49,634 nt of DNA from contig JAUXQT010000065.1 in NCBI GenBank assembly GCA_030682135.1, positions 1 to 49,634 on the forward strand, given 5' to 3'. Made by a program: the position numbers and the translations under genes. Source of the stretch: Nitrospirota bacterium. Lineage in GTDB: Bacteria; Nitrospirota; Nitrospiria; Nitrospirales; Nitrospiraceae. Shown piece by piece: positions 8,139 to 16,805 of this stretch (position 1 is its first letter; the number at the start of each line of letters is the position of its first letter). The notes under the pieces were generated by a model. The model was not told where the DNA came from and searched no databases. It worked only from the letters and a program-made list of their open reading frames with translations.

Positions 8139-9098
8139 ATGTCCAGGGGTCGTGCCACACATCTCCATGCCGTCGATGGAAACGGACATGGGGCAATCGC
8201 TCCCCCGCAGTTTTACTTTACGATCGATTGCGATTGGGTGCCCGGCTCTCACTCAGGACTCGAGCTGCTCCTCAGCCTCTGCGATCGCTACCAGCTCAAG
8301 GGCACGATCTTCTTCGCGGGACGCTTCGCGGAAGCCTATCCGCATTTGGTCAGAAACTGTCACGACCGCGGACACCAGTTAGGCACGCATGGATGGGCCC
8401 ACGGCGGGCTGGAGGACGATGAAGATTTCCGCACGGCCAGTTACGAGCAGCAACGGGAATGGATCAGCCGCGCCACCGAGGCGGTCGAACAAGCCGCCGG
8501 GATTCGTCCAGTCGTATTCCGCGCGCCCAACCTCTCGATCGGTGAGACCACGCTCCGCGCCCTCGAACATGAAGGATATCGATGCGACTCTTCCGTTCCG
8601 GCCAGGCGATTCGACATGGGGCTTGGGCGAGTCCATTACCTGAAATATTTCTGGGCTCCACGAGATCCCTATCGGCCCTCACGGGAAAATTTGACGACAC
8701 CCGGTGAGGGGCCCTTGACCGAAGTCCCTCCCTCCTCCTGCCTGTTTCCGATCAACCTGGCGACGCTCCGCACGCTCGGCCTACCGATGATTCAACGCAT
8801 GATTCGCTGGATCGGGCGCCGATCACGCCACCTGGTCTTCTACTGTCATCCCTCGGAATTCGTCCTCGCGAAGCATCAAGTCTTTCCGGACTCCATGTCC
8901 AAGTGGAACCAGAAGGGCATGTGTCCGGCCAACCTCTCGCTGGTCGAAGATTTGATCGACCATGTCCTCGAGCGCGGCTATGCCCCCACGCATATGATGG
9001 AGGCACCGGCGCGTGAACTTGACTTGAGACCGCGAATGGGATTAAGAGCAAAGAACTTTCAGCCCAACCGGGCCTATCCAAAGGAGGGACAGCGATGA
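8139..9098 (+). CDS. NodB-type polysaccharide deacetylase
   Basis: Carbohydrate esterase family 4-like protein of 319 residues. The metal/base motif is FTIDCDW (Asp30 and Asp32) and the metal histidines are in GTHGWAHG (His84, His88). The arginine motif appears as FRAPNLS. No signal peptide or membrane segment is visible, so it likely acts on a cytoplasmic or membrane-interface substrate, as ArnD-like and PIG-L-like sugar-lipid deacylases do. ATG 8139 (MSRGRATHL) is preferred to an upstream ATG at 8031, which overlaps the chorismatase. Its stop codon overlaps the next ATG (ATGA at 9095-9098), so it is translationally coupled to the lipoprotein genes. The substrate is unknown. Confidence 0.83.
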   Translation: MSRGRATHLHAVDGNGHGAIAPPQFYFTIDCDWVPGSHSGLELLLSLCDRYQLKGTIFFAGRFAEAYPHLVRNCHDRGHQLGTHGWAHGGLEDDEDFRTASYEQQREWISRATEAVEQAAGIRPVVFRAPNLSIGETTLRALEHEGYRCDSSVPARRFDMGLGRVHYLKYFWAPRDPYRPSRENLTTPGEGPLTEVPPSSCLFPINLATLRTLGLPMIQRMIRWIGRRSRHLVFYCHPSEFVLAKHQVFPDSMSKWNQKGMCPANLSLVEDLIDHVLERGYAPTHMMEAPARELDLRPRMGLRAKNFQPNRAYPKEGQR

Positions 9099-9505
9099 AG
9101 CAGTTGCTATCTGGAATTCTTGTGGCATGTCTGGCTGTCGTGATCGTGACAGGCTGCCGAGGTGCAGGGCAAATCTACAATGTCAAAGAAGCGCCGATTG
9201 CGACATCGGCAGGTAAAGAGCTGACCTTGGATCAGGTCGGCAAGGCGATCATGGATGCAGGGATCGGACTCAAATGGATCATGGTGGTCACCAAGCCAGG
9301 GCAGATCGTCGCCACGCAAAATGCCCGAAGCCACACCGCCATCGTCGATATTGCGTACGACACCAAAACGTACAGCATGACCTATAAAGATAGCGTGAAC
9401 TTAAACTACAACGCCGAGAAACAAACCATCCACGAGGCATACAGCGGCTGGATTCGCAATCTTGATAACGCCATCAAGGGCCGGCTCGCTGCGGCAGGAA
9501 TGTAA
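9095..9505 (+). CDS. pigment-cluster lipoprotein, tandem copy 1
   Basis: A 136-residue predicted lipoprotein with signal peptide ending in lipobox VTGC. The mature domain has GKELTLDQVGKAIMDAGIGL then KWIMVVTKPGQIVAT, an HTAIVDIAYD-TYSMTYKDS strand pair and the C-terminal SGWIRNLDNAIKGRL helix. The same domain repeats in the next two genes, so this is a tandem family. GGAGG precedes the ATG, which overlaps the deacetylase stop. I do not recognise a functional name. Small outer-membrane lipoproteins of this shape could bind or shuttle a lipid or pigment, but that is only suggested by position. Confidence 0.82.
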   Translation: MKQLLSGILVACLAVVIVTGCRGAGQIYNVKEAPIATSAGKELTLDQVGKAIMDAGIGLKWIMVVTKPGQIVATQNARSHTAIVDIAYDTKTYSMTYKDSVNLNYNAEKQTIHEAYSGWIRNLDNAIKGRLAAAGM

Positions 9506-9521
9506 GCACGAAAAAGACAGG

Positions 9522-9554
9522 GTGAGGCCTGGCGACACGACTGGGCCTCATCCC
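9522..9554. other. hairpin between lipoprotein copies 1 and 2
   Basis: GGGTGAGGCC (9522-9531) and GGCCTCATCCC (about 9544-9554) can pair with one mismatch after the stop of lipoprotein copy 1. No T tract follows on the plus strand, so it is more likely an mRNA-stabilising or attenuating hairpin than a full terminator. Confidence 0.35.
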
Positions 9555-9640
9555 TCCGCAGGATAGATCATCCTCACCAGACATAATCATCCTTCGATCT
9601 CAATTCGTAGCCCAACCACAGGACGCTCAGGAGGCTAGCT

Positions 9641-10090
9641 ATGAACATCTCTCTAATTCAACTACTCCGATTAATGGCACTCACATTATTATTAATACCC
9701 ACCCTTCTTGTCACAGCCAGCTGTGTTACTGACCCTATCCTGAACATCAAGGATGCGCCCGTCAAAACTCTCTCCAACAAAGAATTACCTTTAGATCAGA
9801 TCACAAGAGCCATCGTACTGGCGGGAATGGGTCTGAAATGGCAAATGGATTTAGTGACGCCAGGCCATATCGTTGGAACATTAAATATCCGGAGCCATCA
9901 AGCAGTCGTGGATGTTACATATAACCCCAGTGCATATAGCATCCAGTACAAGAGGAGTAAGGGACTCCTGTACGGTGAGCCAAGCCAAATGGATGGACCA
10001 GAAACCAGAGAAATTCACAAAAACTATAATGGCTGGATAGAAAATCTCGACAACGCCATTCGCACTCAATTGATAGCTGTGGATCGATAA
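9641..10090 (+). CDS. pigment-cluster lipoprotein, tandem copy 2
   Basis: A 149-residue predicted lipoprotein, lipobox TASC after a long hydrophobic core. It shares the family pattern with its neighbours: ILNIKDAPVKTLSNKELPLD, AIVLAGMGLKWQMDL, a PGHIVGTLNIRSHQAVVDV block and NYNGWIENLDNAIRTQL. It has an extra loop (YGEPSQMDGPETRE) before the final helix that copy 1 lacks. The coding DNA is visibly richer in A and T than the surrounding biosynthetic genes. AGGAGG lies upstream of ATG 9641. It is most like copy 3, so copies 2 and 3 look like the more recent duplication. Confidence 0.8.
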   Translation: MNISLIQLLRLMALTLLLIPTLLVTASCVTDPILNIKDAPVKTLSNKELPLDQITRAIVLAGMGLKWQMDLVTPGHIVGTLNIRSHQAVVDVTYNPSAYSIQYKRSKGLLYGEPSQMDGPETREIHKNYNGWIENLDNAIRTQLIAVDR

Positions 10091-10117
10091 CGCTTTAGTT
10101 ATCCTGAGGAGGTTCCG

Positions 10118-10546
10118 ATGATTCGACTCATAAAAAACGGCGCAACTGTACTTGCATTGATTGTTGCAATGACTGGATGCGGCGCTCCAATTTTGAATGT
10201 GAAGGATGCCCCGGTTAAGACGCTATCGGGCAAAGAGCTGGCACTTGATCAGGTTACCAAGGCCATCGTGTTGGCAGGAATGGGATTGAAATGGGAAATG
10301 ATTGTAGCCTCACCAGGCCATATCATCGCCACGCTAAACCTGCGTGACCATCAAGCAGTCGTCGATATCCCCTATAGCACTAGCACATATAGCATTAGAT
10401 ATAAGAGCAGCGTGAATTTGACGGTTACTCCAGGCGATGAGAAGGTTCCGGGAGCCCCGCCGTATTTGATTCATGGCAATTATAACGGTTGGATAGAGAA
10501 CCTCGATAACGCCATCCGCACTCAATTCATTGCCGTTGGGCAGTAG
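10118..10546 (+). CDS. pigment-cluster lipoprotein, tandem copy 3
   Basis: A 142-residue predicted lipoprotein with lipobox MTGC. It carries the same domain as the two preceding genes: ILNVKDAPVKTLSGKELALD, AIVLAGMGLKWEM, PGHIIATLNLRDHQAVVDI and NYNGWIENLDNAIRTQF. A loop with VTPGDEKVPGAPP replaces the copy 2 loop. GAGGAGG precedes the ATG, 27 bases after copy 2. Its last 20 coding bases overlap the 3' end of the convergent glycosyltransferase gene (10527-10546), so the two arms of the cluster meet without any spacer. Confidence 0.8.
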   Translation: MIRLIKNGATVLALIVAMTGCGAPILNVKDAPVKTLSGKELALDQVTKAIVLAGMGLKWEMIVASPGHIIATLNLRDHQAVVDIPYSTSTYSIRYKSSVNLTVTPGDEKVPGAPPYLIHGNYNGWIENLDNAIRTQFIAVGQ

Positions 10547-11330
10547 ACTTCCCTTCTCTTCTCTGCCGACTACCTTCACATAGACTTTTCCCCGTGAGTG
10601 CTCGATAAAGCCCTACGGGATACATGCCTCGCGAGAGGAGCTTCCCCCCTACCATCCAGGTGATCTTCACGATGTCCCATACAGGTCTGAAATGGCTGGG
10701 GCTTGGACCCATCCGAGGCGCAACCCCGACGGCGATCATGTTGATCGGAGTACCCACTCGACTCGCTTCAATCAGGACTTCGCTTTCAAACACGAAACTT
10801 CGCGCCTTCCCATGTGCGAGATCAATATTTCTCAACAATGTCGCCGGATAGAGCCGGAACCCGGATTGCGTATCGTCGATCCATCGTCCTGCCGACCATG
10901 AGATCCAAAAATCCGCAACCCGATTGGCGCCATACCGCCAGAAAGATGTCTTCCGCTTGTCGCGCGGGCGGATTCCGACAAGAAACGCATCGGGAGCATT
11001 CACGGAAGCCGTAAGAAAGATCGGAATCTCTTCCGGCGCATGTTGCCCGTCTGCATCGAGCGTGATGATGCCAAGGGCTCCGTGGGCCAAGGCATGCTCG
11101 AATCCTCGCTGGAGGCTGCCAGCCTTTCCCCTGTTCTCTTCATGGTGTATCAGGGTGATATCCAGACCGGCCAGGGCACGAGCCGTGCCGTCGATTGAGC
11201 CGTCGTCCACGACGATGACGTTCGGACATTGCTGCCGCGCGCGCATCGCCACATCGCGCACCGTTTCCGCCTCATTGTAGGCCGGGATCACGACCCAGTA
11301 TGAACGGGCGAGGTCGCGCAGCCGCGTCAC
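10527..11330 (-). CDS. GT2 glycosyltransferase, dolichol-phosphate mannosyltransferase-like
   Basis: A 267-residue family 2 glycosyltransferase with VVIPAYNEAETV (residues 13-24), VDDGSIDGT (41-49) and the DXD motif LDADGQH (Asp92, Asp94). It resembles soluble DPM1-type enzymes and has no obvious membrane anchor. GT2 enzymes are common in aryl-polyene clusters, where they may glycosylate the head group or lipid anchor. The GTG start at 11330 forms a GTGA overlap with the ketoreductase stop, so it is the last gene of the minus-strand arm. The sugar donor and acceptor are unknown. Confidence 0.85.
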   Translation of the reverse strand: MTRLRDLARSYWVVIPAYNEAETVRDVAMRARQQCPNVIVVDDGSIDGTARALAGLDITLIHHEENRGKAGSLQRGFEHALAHGALGIITLDADGQHAPEEIPIFLTASVNAPDAFLVGIRPRDKRKTSFWRYGANRVADFWISWSAGRWIDDTQSGFRLYPATLLRNIDLAHGKARSFVFESEVLIEASRVGTPINMIAVGVAPRMGPSPSHFRPVWDIVKITWMVGGKLLSRGMYPVGLYRALTGKSLCEGSRQRREGKSTAQRQ

Positions 11331-12052
11331 GCCATGCCTCCGTTGACGCCGATGATCTGGCCTGTAATATAACCGGCGCCCTCGGACGCGAGGAACGACA
11401 CAAGCGCCGCAACGTCATCCGGCGTACCCATTCGTTTCATCGGCACCAACGTGACGACCTGCTCCGCCTTGAACGCACCGCTTGTCGCGGGCGATTCGAT
11501 CAAACCGGGAGCCACCACATTGACAGTAATGCCTCGTGATGCCACCTCGATCGCCAACGACTTGCTGGCTCCATGCAGGCCTGCCTTCGCGGCGGCATAG
11601 TTGGTCTGCCCGCGGTTGCCTGTCACGCCGGCCAGCGATGAAATCGAGACGATCCGCCCCCAGCGGGTCCCGATCATCGGCAGCAACAGCGGCTGCGTGA
11701 CGTTGAAGAATCCGTTCAGCGAAAGATCGATGACCCTCGTCCATTGTTCGTGAGACATCCCTGCCATCGGCGCATCGTCGTGGGCTCCGGCATTGTTGAC
11801 GAGGACTTGGATCGGCCCATCCTTCAGCAGGGCATTGAGTGCCTGCCTCGTGGCAGACTCATCGGTCAGGTCGAAACAGGAAACCGACGCCGACCCGTCT
11901 GTATGCCGAATCTTCTCCGCCACCTGCTCAGCCGATTCAGGATGCCGATGGGCATGCACGATGACGGCATAACCATCCGCCGCCAGCCGCTCGGCAATGG
12001 CCGAACCGATGACCCCACTGCCTCCGGTCACGAGGGCGCGTTTCCGCATCAT
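11327..12052 (-). CDS. 3-oxoacyl-ACP reductase, FabG/ApeQ-like
   Basis: Short-chain dehydrogenase of 241 residues. The cofactor motif is VTGGSGVIG (residues 8-16), followed by NNAG (86-89), the catalytic serine in SISS (about Ser139) and YAAAK (Tyr152, Lys156). In the aryl-polyene context it would reduce the beta-keto group of each ACP-bound extension product, as ApeQ does in the E. coli type system. It overlaps the dehydratase stop by ATGA and the glycosyltransferase start by GTGA. A housekeeping FabG is less likely because it sits inside the cluster. Confidence 0.88.
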   Translation of the reverse strand: MMRKRALVTGGSGVIGSAIAERLAADGYAVIVHAHRHPESAEQVAEKIRHTDGSASVSCFDLTDESATRQALNALLKDGPIQVLVNNAGAHDDAPMAGMSHEQWTRVIDLSLNGFFNVTQPLLLPMIGTRWGRIVSISSLAGVTGNRGQTNYAAAKAGLHGASKSLAIEVASRGITVNVVAPGLIESPATSGAFKAEQVVTLVPMKRMGTPDDVAALVSFLASEGAGYITGQIIGVNGGMA

Positions 12053-12492
12053 GATGGCTCACGCTTTATAAATATCGAGGCCCGCCCCGTCATCATGTTG
12101 TGGCCTCCGGATGAGATCGCAAACTGATACATGAAACTCTCGCCGCTGTCGAACAGATGCGAGGCCTCAATCGTGAGTTCTCCTGGACAGTCGTCAAGAC
12201 GGTCTACCGACAACACCACATCCTTCACCCCGCCGACATAGCCGATCAGCCCCTCCGTAGACCGCTCTCGATTCAGAAGCCCCACATGGACCCCCATCGC
12301 CTGTGCCGCATATTCCAGCCCGGTCACCGCGTCGAGGCGCCCGCCTTGCCGCAGCGGATTCGCCCCATCGCGATGCGATTGCGTGCGGCATCGAATCGTC
12401 GTGGCATCCCACGAGTCCACGAGATCGATCAGCCGCATCGCCCCGGCATGGGGAAGAAACCTGCTCAGTTCTTCTTTGCTCAATTGCGGCAT
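12049..12492 (-). CDS. hotdog 3-hydroxyacyl-ACP dehydratase, ApeP-like
   Basis: A 147-residue single-hotdog protein with the family's FLPHAGAMRLID motif at residues 13-24, giving His16 as the likely catalytic base. A TGLEYAAQAMGVH helix follows, as in FabA/FabZ relatives. In aryl-polyene systems ApeP works with a second dehydratase (ApeI type) to form the conjugated double bonds; the ApeI-like partner is at 18305-18631. The ATG at 12492 overlaps the chain-length factor gene by 13 bases, and its TGA overlaps the ketoreductase ATG. Confidence 0.85.
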   Translation of the reverse strand: MPQLSKEELSRFLPHAGAMRLIDLVDSWDATTIRCRTQSHRDGANPLRQGGRLDAVTGLEYAAQAMGVHVGLLNRERSTEGLIGYVGGVKDVVLSVDRLDDCPGELTIEASHLFDSGESFMYQFAISSGGHNMMTGRASIFIKREPS

Positions 12493-13280
12493 CGATCGAT
12501 TTCCAATACGAGCTGCTGACTCTCAAGCAGACTCACGATCACCTTCTGCGAACCGCCTGTGGCAATGGCTTTCAAGAGCGGGAGCGATCGGGCCGCAGGA
12601 TTGCCCAGTCGCACCTGCTCCAATGCAAGGTCTTGCAAATGGCTCGCCGGCTCTTGATCTGTCTCTCTGAGATGCAGCTGCATGGTCGCGAGCGCGGCGT
12701 CTGACGGCGGAGCGAACAGGAGAGCCACGGCAAAACCCGCCGAGATCGGACGCGCTTCGTTGAGCGGAGCGGGCACCGCCAAATCGTAGGCGACCAGCAA
12801 CAGAGGGCGTTGCTCTACGTGGACGAAGGTCACGGCTTCCAGCAGACCGGCCGCGAACGAGTCGTCGTAGCAGGACAGTGCCGTCGACGACTGCTGACAG
12901 GTTGTGGCGATTCCCCAATAGCCGGAGGGCGTGTTGTGGACCGATTGATGAAAGAGTGTGGGCGAAATCTCCCGCTCAGGGGTCGCCAAGGTGCGGCAGA
13001 GTGTATCGAGCACCCCCATTTCGCCCCCCGAGGATGCAAAGACCGTGGGCACCTCACGGGGACCCAGGCCAGATTGGGCAATGGCTTCTTGTGCAACCTG
13101 AACCGCCCACCGGACACAGTCGCTGCTTCTCCGCCGTTCGTTCGGTGGCAACAACGCCGCTTCAGGATCGGGCATCTCACCCGGTTGAAACGAACCATGC
13201 CCTGCCAGCACGGCACGGCCGGTCTCCCAACCGGCGAGACCAGTGGCAAGCAGGCCGATACCCTGAATCGAAACCTTCAT
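12480..13280 (-). CDS. ketosynthase chain-length factor, ApeC-like
   Basis: A 266-residue truncated thiolase-fold protein resembling ApeC, the non-catalytic partner of the aryl-polyene ketosynthases. It keeps the SVHNTPSGYWGIAT block (about residues 115-128) and SCYDDSFAAGLLEA, but the segment that would hold the catalytic cysteine reads TCQQSSTAL with no intact TACSSS-type motif and no matching histidine pair. It is therefore a chain-length factor, not an independent ketosynthase. The ATG at 13280 is coupled to the ketosynthase by TGATG; a GTG at 13283 is the alternative. It should dimerise with the 13280-14494 product. Confidence 0.85.
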   Translation of the reverse strand: MKVSIQGIGLLATGLAGWETGRAVLAGHGSFQPGEMPDPEAALLPPNERRRSSDCVRWAVQVAQEAIAQSGLGPREVPTVFASSGGEMGVLDTLCRTLATPEREISPTLFHQSVHNTPSGYWGIATTCQQSSTALSCYDDSFAAGLLEAVTFVHVEQRPLLLVAYDLAVPAPLNEARPISAGFAVALLFAPPSDAALATMQLHLRETDQEPASHLQDLALEQVRLGNPAARSLPLLKAIATGGSQKVIVSLLESQQLVLEIDRCRN

Positions 13281-14494
13281 CACAACTTTCCCAGAATTAG
13301 GCTGCAGTTGTTTCCGCCAAACCCAAAAATATTGCTCGCCACGCAGGAGAGCGAACCGATCTGGTTCTCACGAAGGATTCGACTCTTCAACGAAGGATCG
13401 ACGCGCGCACAATTGAGCGTGCCAGGAATCAATCCCTCGGTGAGACAGAGCGCGGAAATGACGGCCTCGGTGATGCCGGCCGCACCTAACGTATGGCCGG
13501 TCCAGCCTTTGGTTGAACTGCAGGCAGGCCGCGCGCCAAATATGCTATAGACGGCTTTATCCTCGACTGAGTCGTTGGCCCTTGTGGCCGTCCCGTGTAA
13601 ATTTACATATTCGATGTCTTCAGGGCGAAGCCCGGCCCTGGCCAGCGCATCCCGGATTGCGCGAATGGCACCGGCGCCTTCCGGATGGGGATGCGACATG
13701 TGATAGCCATCCGTGCTCTCTCCATAACCAAGGAGCGCCACCGCGCCACGTCTGCCGACCAACTCGCTGGATTCCAATAAGGCAAACCCCGCAGCCTCGC
13801 CCAGCGACAACCCATCGCGATCTTCGTCGCAAGGACGGCAGGGACCGGTCGAGAGCAGCTGCAGCGCAGAGAACCCATACAGGGTGGTCAAACAAAGGCT
13901 GTCGACGCCACCGACGATGGCGGCATCGCAGAGACCAGCTCGCAGCAAACGATCGGCCGTCGCAAAGACCTTCGCGCTGGAGGAACAGGCCGTCGAAACC
14001 ACCATGGCAGGCCCGCGCAACCCGAGACAGGCCTGCACGAAGTGGCCCAGCGAAAACATGTTGTGGGTATAGCGATAACGCGAGGTATACCAGTCCGGGA
14101 GCGAACCGGCTTGGCTCCTGGCCTGATAAGCATGCTCCGTCTCCAGAATGCCTGAGGTACTGGTCCCCATGACGACAGCGACACGATGAGCGCCATAACG
14201 CTGCTTCGCTTCCGCCACCGCGACCATGAACCCGTCCTGCTGCAGGCCGAGCCAGGCCAGCCGATTGTTGCGGCAATCGAATCGCTCCAATTCATTGCCG
14301 AGCGAAAAGTCTTCAAGGCCCTCGACGCGTCCAATGTAGGTCTTGAGCGTGACATCTTCGAAGTCACAGGGTTTCAACCCCGACCGCCGCCCGCGCAAGG
14401 CCTGAAGAACCGGTCCCACTCCACGGCCATTAGCTGTGACGAGGGTATAGGCGGTCAGGGTCAATGGCGTGATCGGTTGCACGTTAGCTGACAT
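13280..14494 (-). CDS. beta-ketoacyl-ACP synthase (aryl-polyene KS)
   Basis: A 404-residue FabF/KAS II-type condensing enzyme with the complete triad: Cys170 in STACSSS, His300 in NLHGTATRAND and His334 in KGWTGHTLGAAG. The FGFGGNN motif lies near the C-terminus. It would condense malonyl-ACP with the growing aryl-polyenoyl-ACP, pairing with the chain-length factor encoded directly downstream. The ATG at 14494 overlaps the exporter gene by 11 bases. It is the only catalytically complete ketosynthase in the cluster, whereas characterised aryl-polyene clusters usually carry two. Confidence 0.9.
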   Translation of the reverse strand: MSANVQPITPLTLTAYTLVTANGRGVGPVLQALRGRRSGLKPCDFEDVTLKTYIGRVEGLEDFSLGNELERFDCRNNRLAWLGLQQDGFMVAVAEAKQRYGAHRVAVVMGTSTSGILETEHAYQARSQAGSLPDWYTSRYRYTHNMFSLGHFVQACLGLRGPAMVVSTACSSSAKVFATADRLLRAGLCDAAIVGGVDSLCLTTLYGFSALQLLSTGPCRPCDEDRDGLSLGEAAGFALLESSELVGRRGAVALLGYGESTDGYHMSHPHPEGAGAIRAIRDALARAGLRPEDIEYVNLHGTATRANDSVEDKAVYSIFGARPACSSTKGWTGHTLGAAGITEAVISALCLTEGLIPGTLNCARVDPSLKSRILRENQIGSLSCVASNIFGFGGNNCSLILGKL

Positions 14495-16805
14495 GAGAAT
14501 CCTGCCCGGCTAAGAATCCCGCAAAGAGCAAACAGGTCAACGACCCACAGGCTGCCGTCAGGCCGATCGCATGCAGCACAGGAATGGTCGAACAGGCGAG
14601 GACTCCGAACACCAGCACGGTCGTGGTGCTACAGACCAGCAACCCAAAGACGGTCCTCTGCCGCTCCTCACCTTGGTCCTCCACACGATTGAAGAACAGC
14701 GCGTAATCGAGCCCCAAGCCGACCACCAGGAGTAACGTCGCGACATGAAACAGGGAGAGCGATTCACCGGACAGATTGAGAAGACCCACCACGACGATAA
14801 GCCCGGCGACAATCGGGACGAGCACACGCCAGAGCTGGGAAAGCGATTTCAATCCGATGGCTAAGGCCCCCGCAATGGCGATCGTTCCCCACCCGAGCAA
14901 ATGCACCGTTCTGTTTCGATAGTCCCTCATCAGCCGGTTGGACTCTTCCTTGAGATCCACATAGGCAACCGCCGAATCACCCCAGCCAGCCACTGTTGTG
15001 TTCAATCCCTGCCGATCGACCACCCCGCGCAGCGGCGCAATGGCCACCCAACGCCCGTGATGTTCCAGCATCAACGCCTCGATCTTCAGGCCTAACGGCG
15101 TGCCACGGAACAGGTCCCGATCGACCAATGGTTGCGTCCGAGCCTCCGAGACCTCGCCCAGGAATGGTTCGAACAGCCCTGGCGCAAACGGCAATCCCTT
15201 CACCGCCTCGCCGAGCCGATCTTTCAAATCGACAGAATTTGGCAAGGCCTGCTGCCGCTCTCGCTGCACACGATGGCTGGGCAAGTAGCGCGACACCAGG
15301 TCGTATCCCTCCAAAGCGCCTGCGTCCCGAAGACGATCCAGTTGTGGCATCACCGCTTCACTCCGCTCCAACAGATCTTCTTGCGTCGCCGCTTCGATCA
15401 CCAGGAGATCCCGCATATCCGGTGCACCGAGCGCACGTCGCAACTGCTGGTCGAGTTGCTTCTTCTCCTCCGATACCGGACTAATCTTCGCCAGATCTAC
15501 TTCCCACAGTGGCGTATCTGACCATATCAGCACGATTGTCGCAAGAACGACGGCCACCGGCACCACCATCTTCGCCTTCGACAAATACGCCATCGGCCTC
15601 AGCAGATCGGTCCGGATCTCCCGTGGGACAAAACCGGCAGGAACACAGACCGGCAATACCCATCGAGTCACCAACGCGGCAGTACCTAAACCCGCCAGAG
15701 CGAAGAGTCCCAGTTGCGCCAACGCGGGAAACCCAGCCAGCAGCAGGGAGGAAAATCCGATCGCGGTTGTGAGCACCCCGAGCCGCATCGTCGGCCAGAT
15801 CGCCCGCATGATTACTGGAGCAGAAGCCTGCTTATTCAAATGGCTGAATAAATGGATCGGGTAATCGTCGACCACACCGAGCAACGTGATCCCGAATCCT
15901 AATGTAATGCCGTGCACAAACCCGAACCAACTGTTCACCGCGACCATGCCGGCCAGAATCCCGCTTGAGAGCGGAATCAAACTGAGAAACACCAGCGTCA
16001 GCGATCGATAGCTGGCGTAAAGAAACAGAAAGACCGGTGTCGCCGCCACGACCGACAGCCACCAGACTTCCCGCTCGATCGTCCGCTGGATCTCGACCGT
16101 AAAGACCCCCGGACCGCTCATCAATAAACGGGCGGATGGTGATGGCCCATCGGCCACCCGATGAAACGAGGCCCGGATATCCCGCTGAATCGCTTCCTGC
16201 GCATCGGCATCGAACCCCGCGGCTTTGGTTTCAACGACCAACAAAGCGCGCTGGAGATCGGCCGACATCCAGACTCCGCGATGCGTGGCCGGCGATTCCC
16301 ATCCAGCCCAGGATTGGAGGATCCCGAGAAATTCTCCGGTTGGATCGGTCGGAATATAGGCCTTGATCATCGGGGCGAGAGGAGAACGTAGTTCATCGAG
16401 TCGTTGCTCAAGGGAGGCATGCAGCGAATCGGCAGAAAACGTCTCGGCCGTCACCGTCCGGCTCAGGAGATAACGCGCGCGAAACAAGACCTGCCGCTCT
16501 TCGGACGACAAGACCTGCATGCCGTTGCCCACGAAATCGATCCGGGCATGCCCTCGCAGCCCTTCGCCCAACGTCTTGCTGAGCCCGGCCAGTTCATCCG
16601 GCGGCGCCCCCTCGATGGCCAGCAGCAGCATCCGGCCGGCCAGGCCCGAGCGCACCTGCGTCAGCAACAACCGCTGCGTCGCCGTAGTGCCTTCGGGGAG
16701 CAGGTCACCCAGTTCGCTATGGACAGACAAACTGGTCCCGGTGAACCAGACGGCACCGGTGATAAGGGCGACCCAGACGAGAACTGGCCACCAGGCGGAT
16801 TTCAT
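14484..16805 (-). CDS. MMPL/RND-type exporter of the aryl-polyene cluster
   Basis: A 773-residue membrane protein with two MMPL-like halves. One N-terminal helix precedes a periplasmic loop of about 220 residues; then a group of helices includes the LGFGITLLGVVDDYPIHLF segment. The second half repeats the pattern, ending in helices with LLLVVGLGLDYALFFNR. The paired acidic GxxxDY motifs match proton-coupled RND relatives. Aryl-polyene and related lipid clusters carry such an exporter next to a LolA-like protein. The ATG forms an ATGA overlap with the LolA-like gene. It probably moves the finished lipid-linked pigment out of the inner membrane. Confidence 0.88.
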   Translation of the reverse strand: MKSAWWPVLVWVALITGAVWFTGTSLSVHSELGDLLPEGTTATQRLLLTQVRSGLAGRMLLLAIEGAPPDELAGLSKTLGEGLRGHARIDFVGNGMQVLSSEERQVLFRARYLLSRTVTAETFSADSLHASLEQRLDELRSPLAPMIKAYIPTDPTGEFLGILQSWAGWESPATHRGVWMSADLQRALLVVETKAAGFDADAQEAIQRDIRASFHRVADGPSPSARLLMSGPGVFTVEIQRTIEREVWWLSVVAATPVFLFLYASYRSLTLVFLSLIPLSSGILAGMVAVNSWFGFVHGITLGFGITLLGVVDDYPIHLFSHLNKQASAPVIMRAIWPTMRLGVLTTAIGFSSLLLAGFPALAQLGLFALAGLGTAALVTRWVLPVCVPAGFVPREIRTDLLRPMAYLSKAKMVVPVAVVLATIVLIWSDTPLWEVDLAKISPVSEEKKQLDQQLRRALGAPDMRDLLVIEAATQEDLLERSEAVMPQLDRLRDAGALEGYDLVSRYLPSHRVQRERQQALPNSVDLKDRLGEAVKGLPFAPGLFEPFLGEVSEARTQPLVDRDLFRGTPLGLKIEALMLEHHGRWVAIAPLRGVVDRQGLNTTVAGWGDSAVAYVDLKEESNRLMRDYRNRTVHLLGWGTIAIAGALAIGLKSLSQLWRVLVPIVAGLIVVVGLLNLSGESLSLFHVATLLLVVGLGLDYALFFNRVEDQGEERQRTVFGLLVCSTTTVLVFGVLACSTIPVLHAIGLTAACGSLTCLLFAGFLAGQDSHVS

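Noticed and set aside
12303-13550. several plus-strand ORFs of 120-246 residues across the dehydratase/CLF/KS genes
   Set aside because: They are antisense to genes whose catalytic motifs and overlapping starts are clear on the minus strand.
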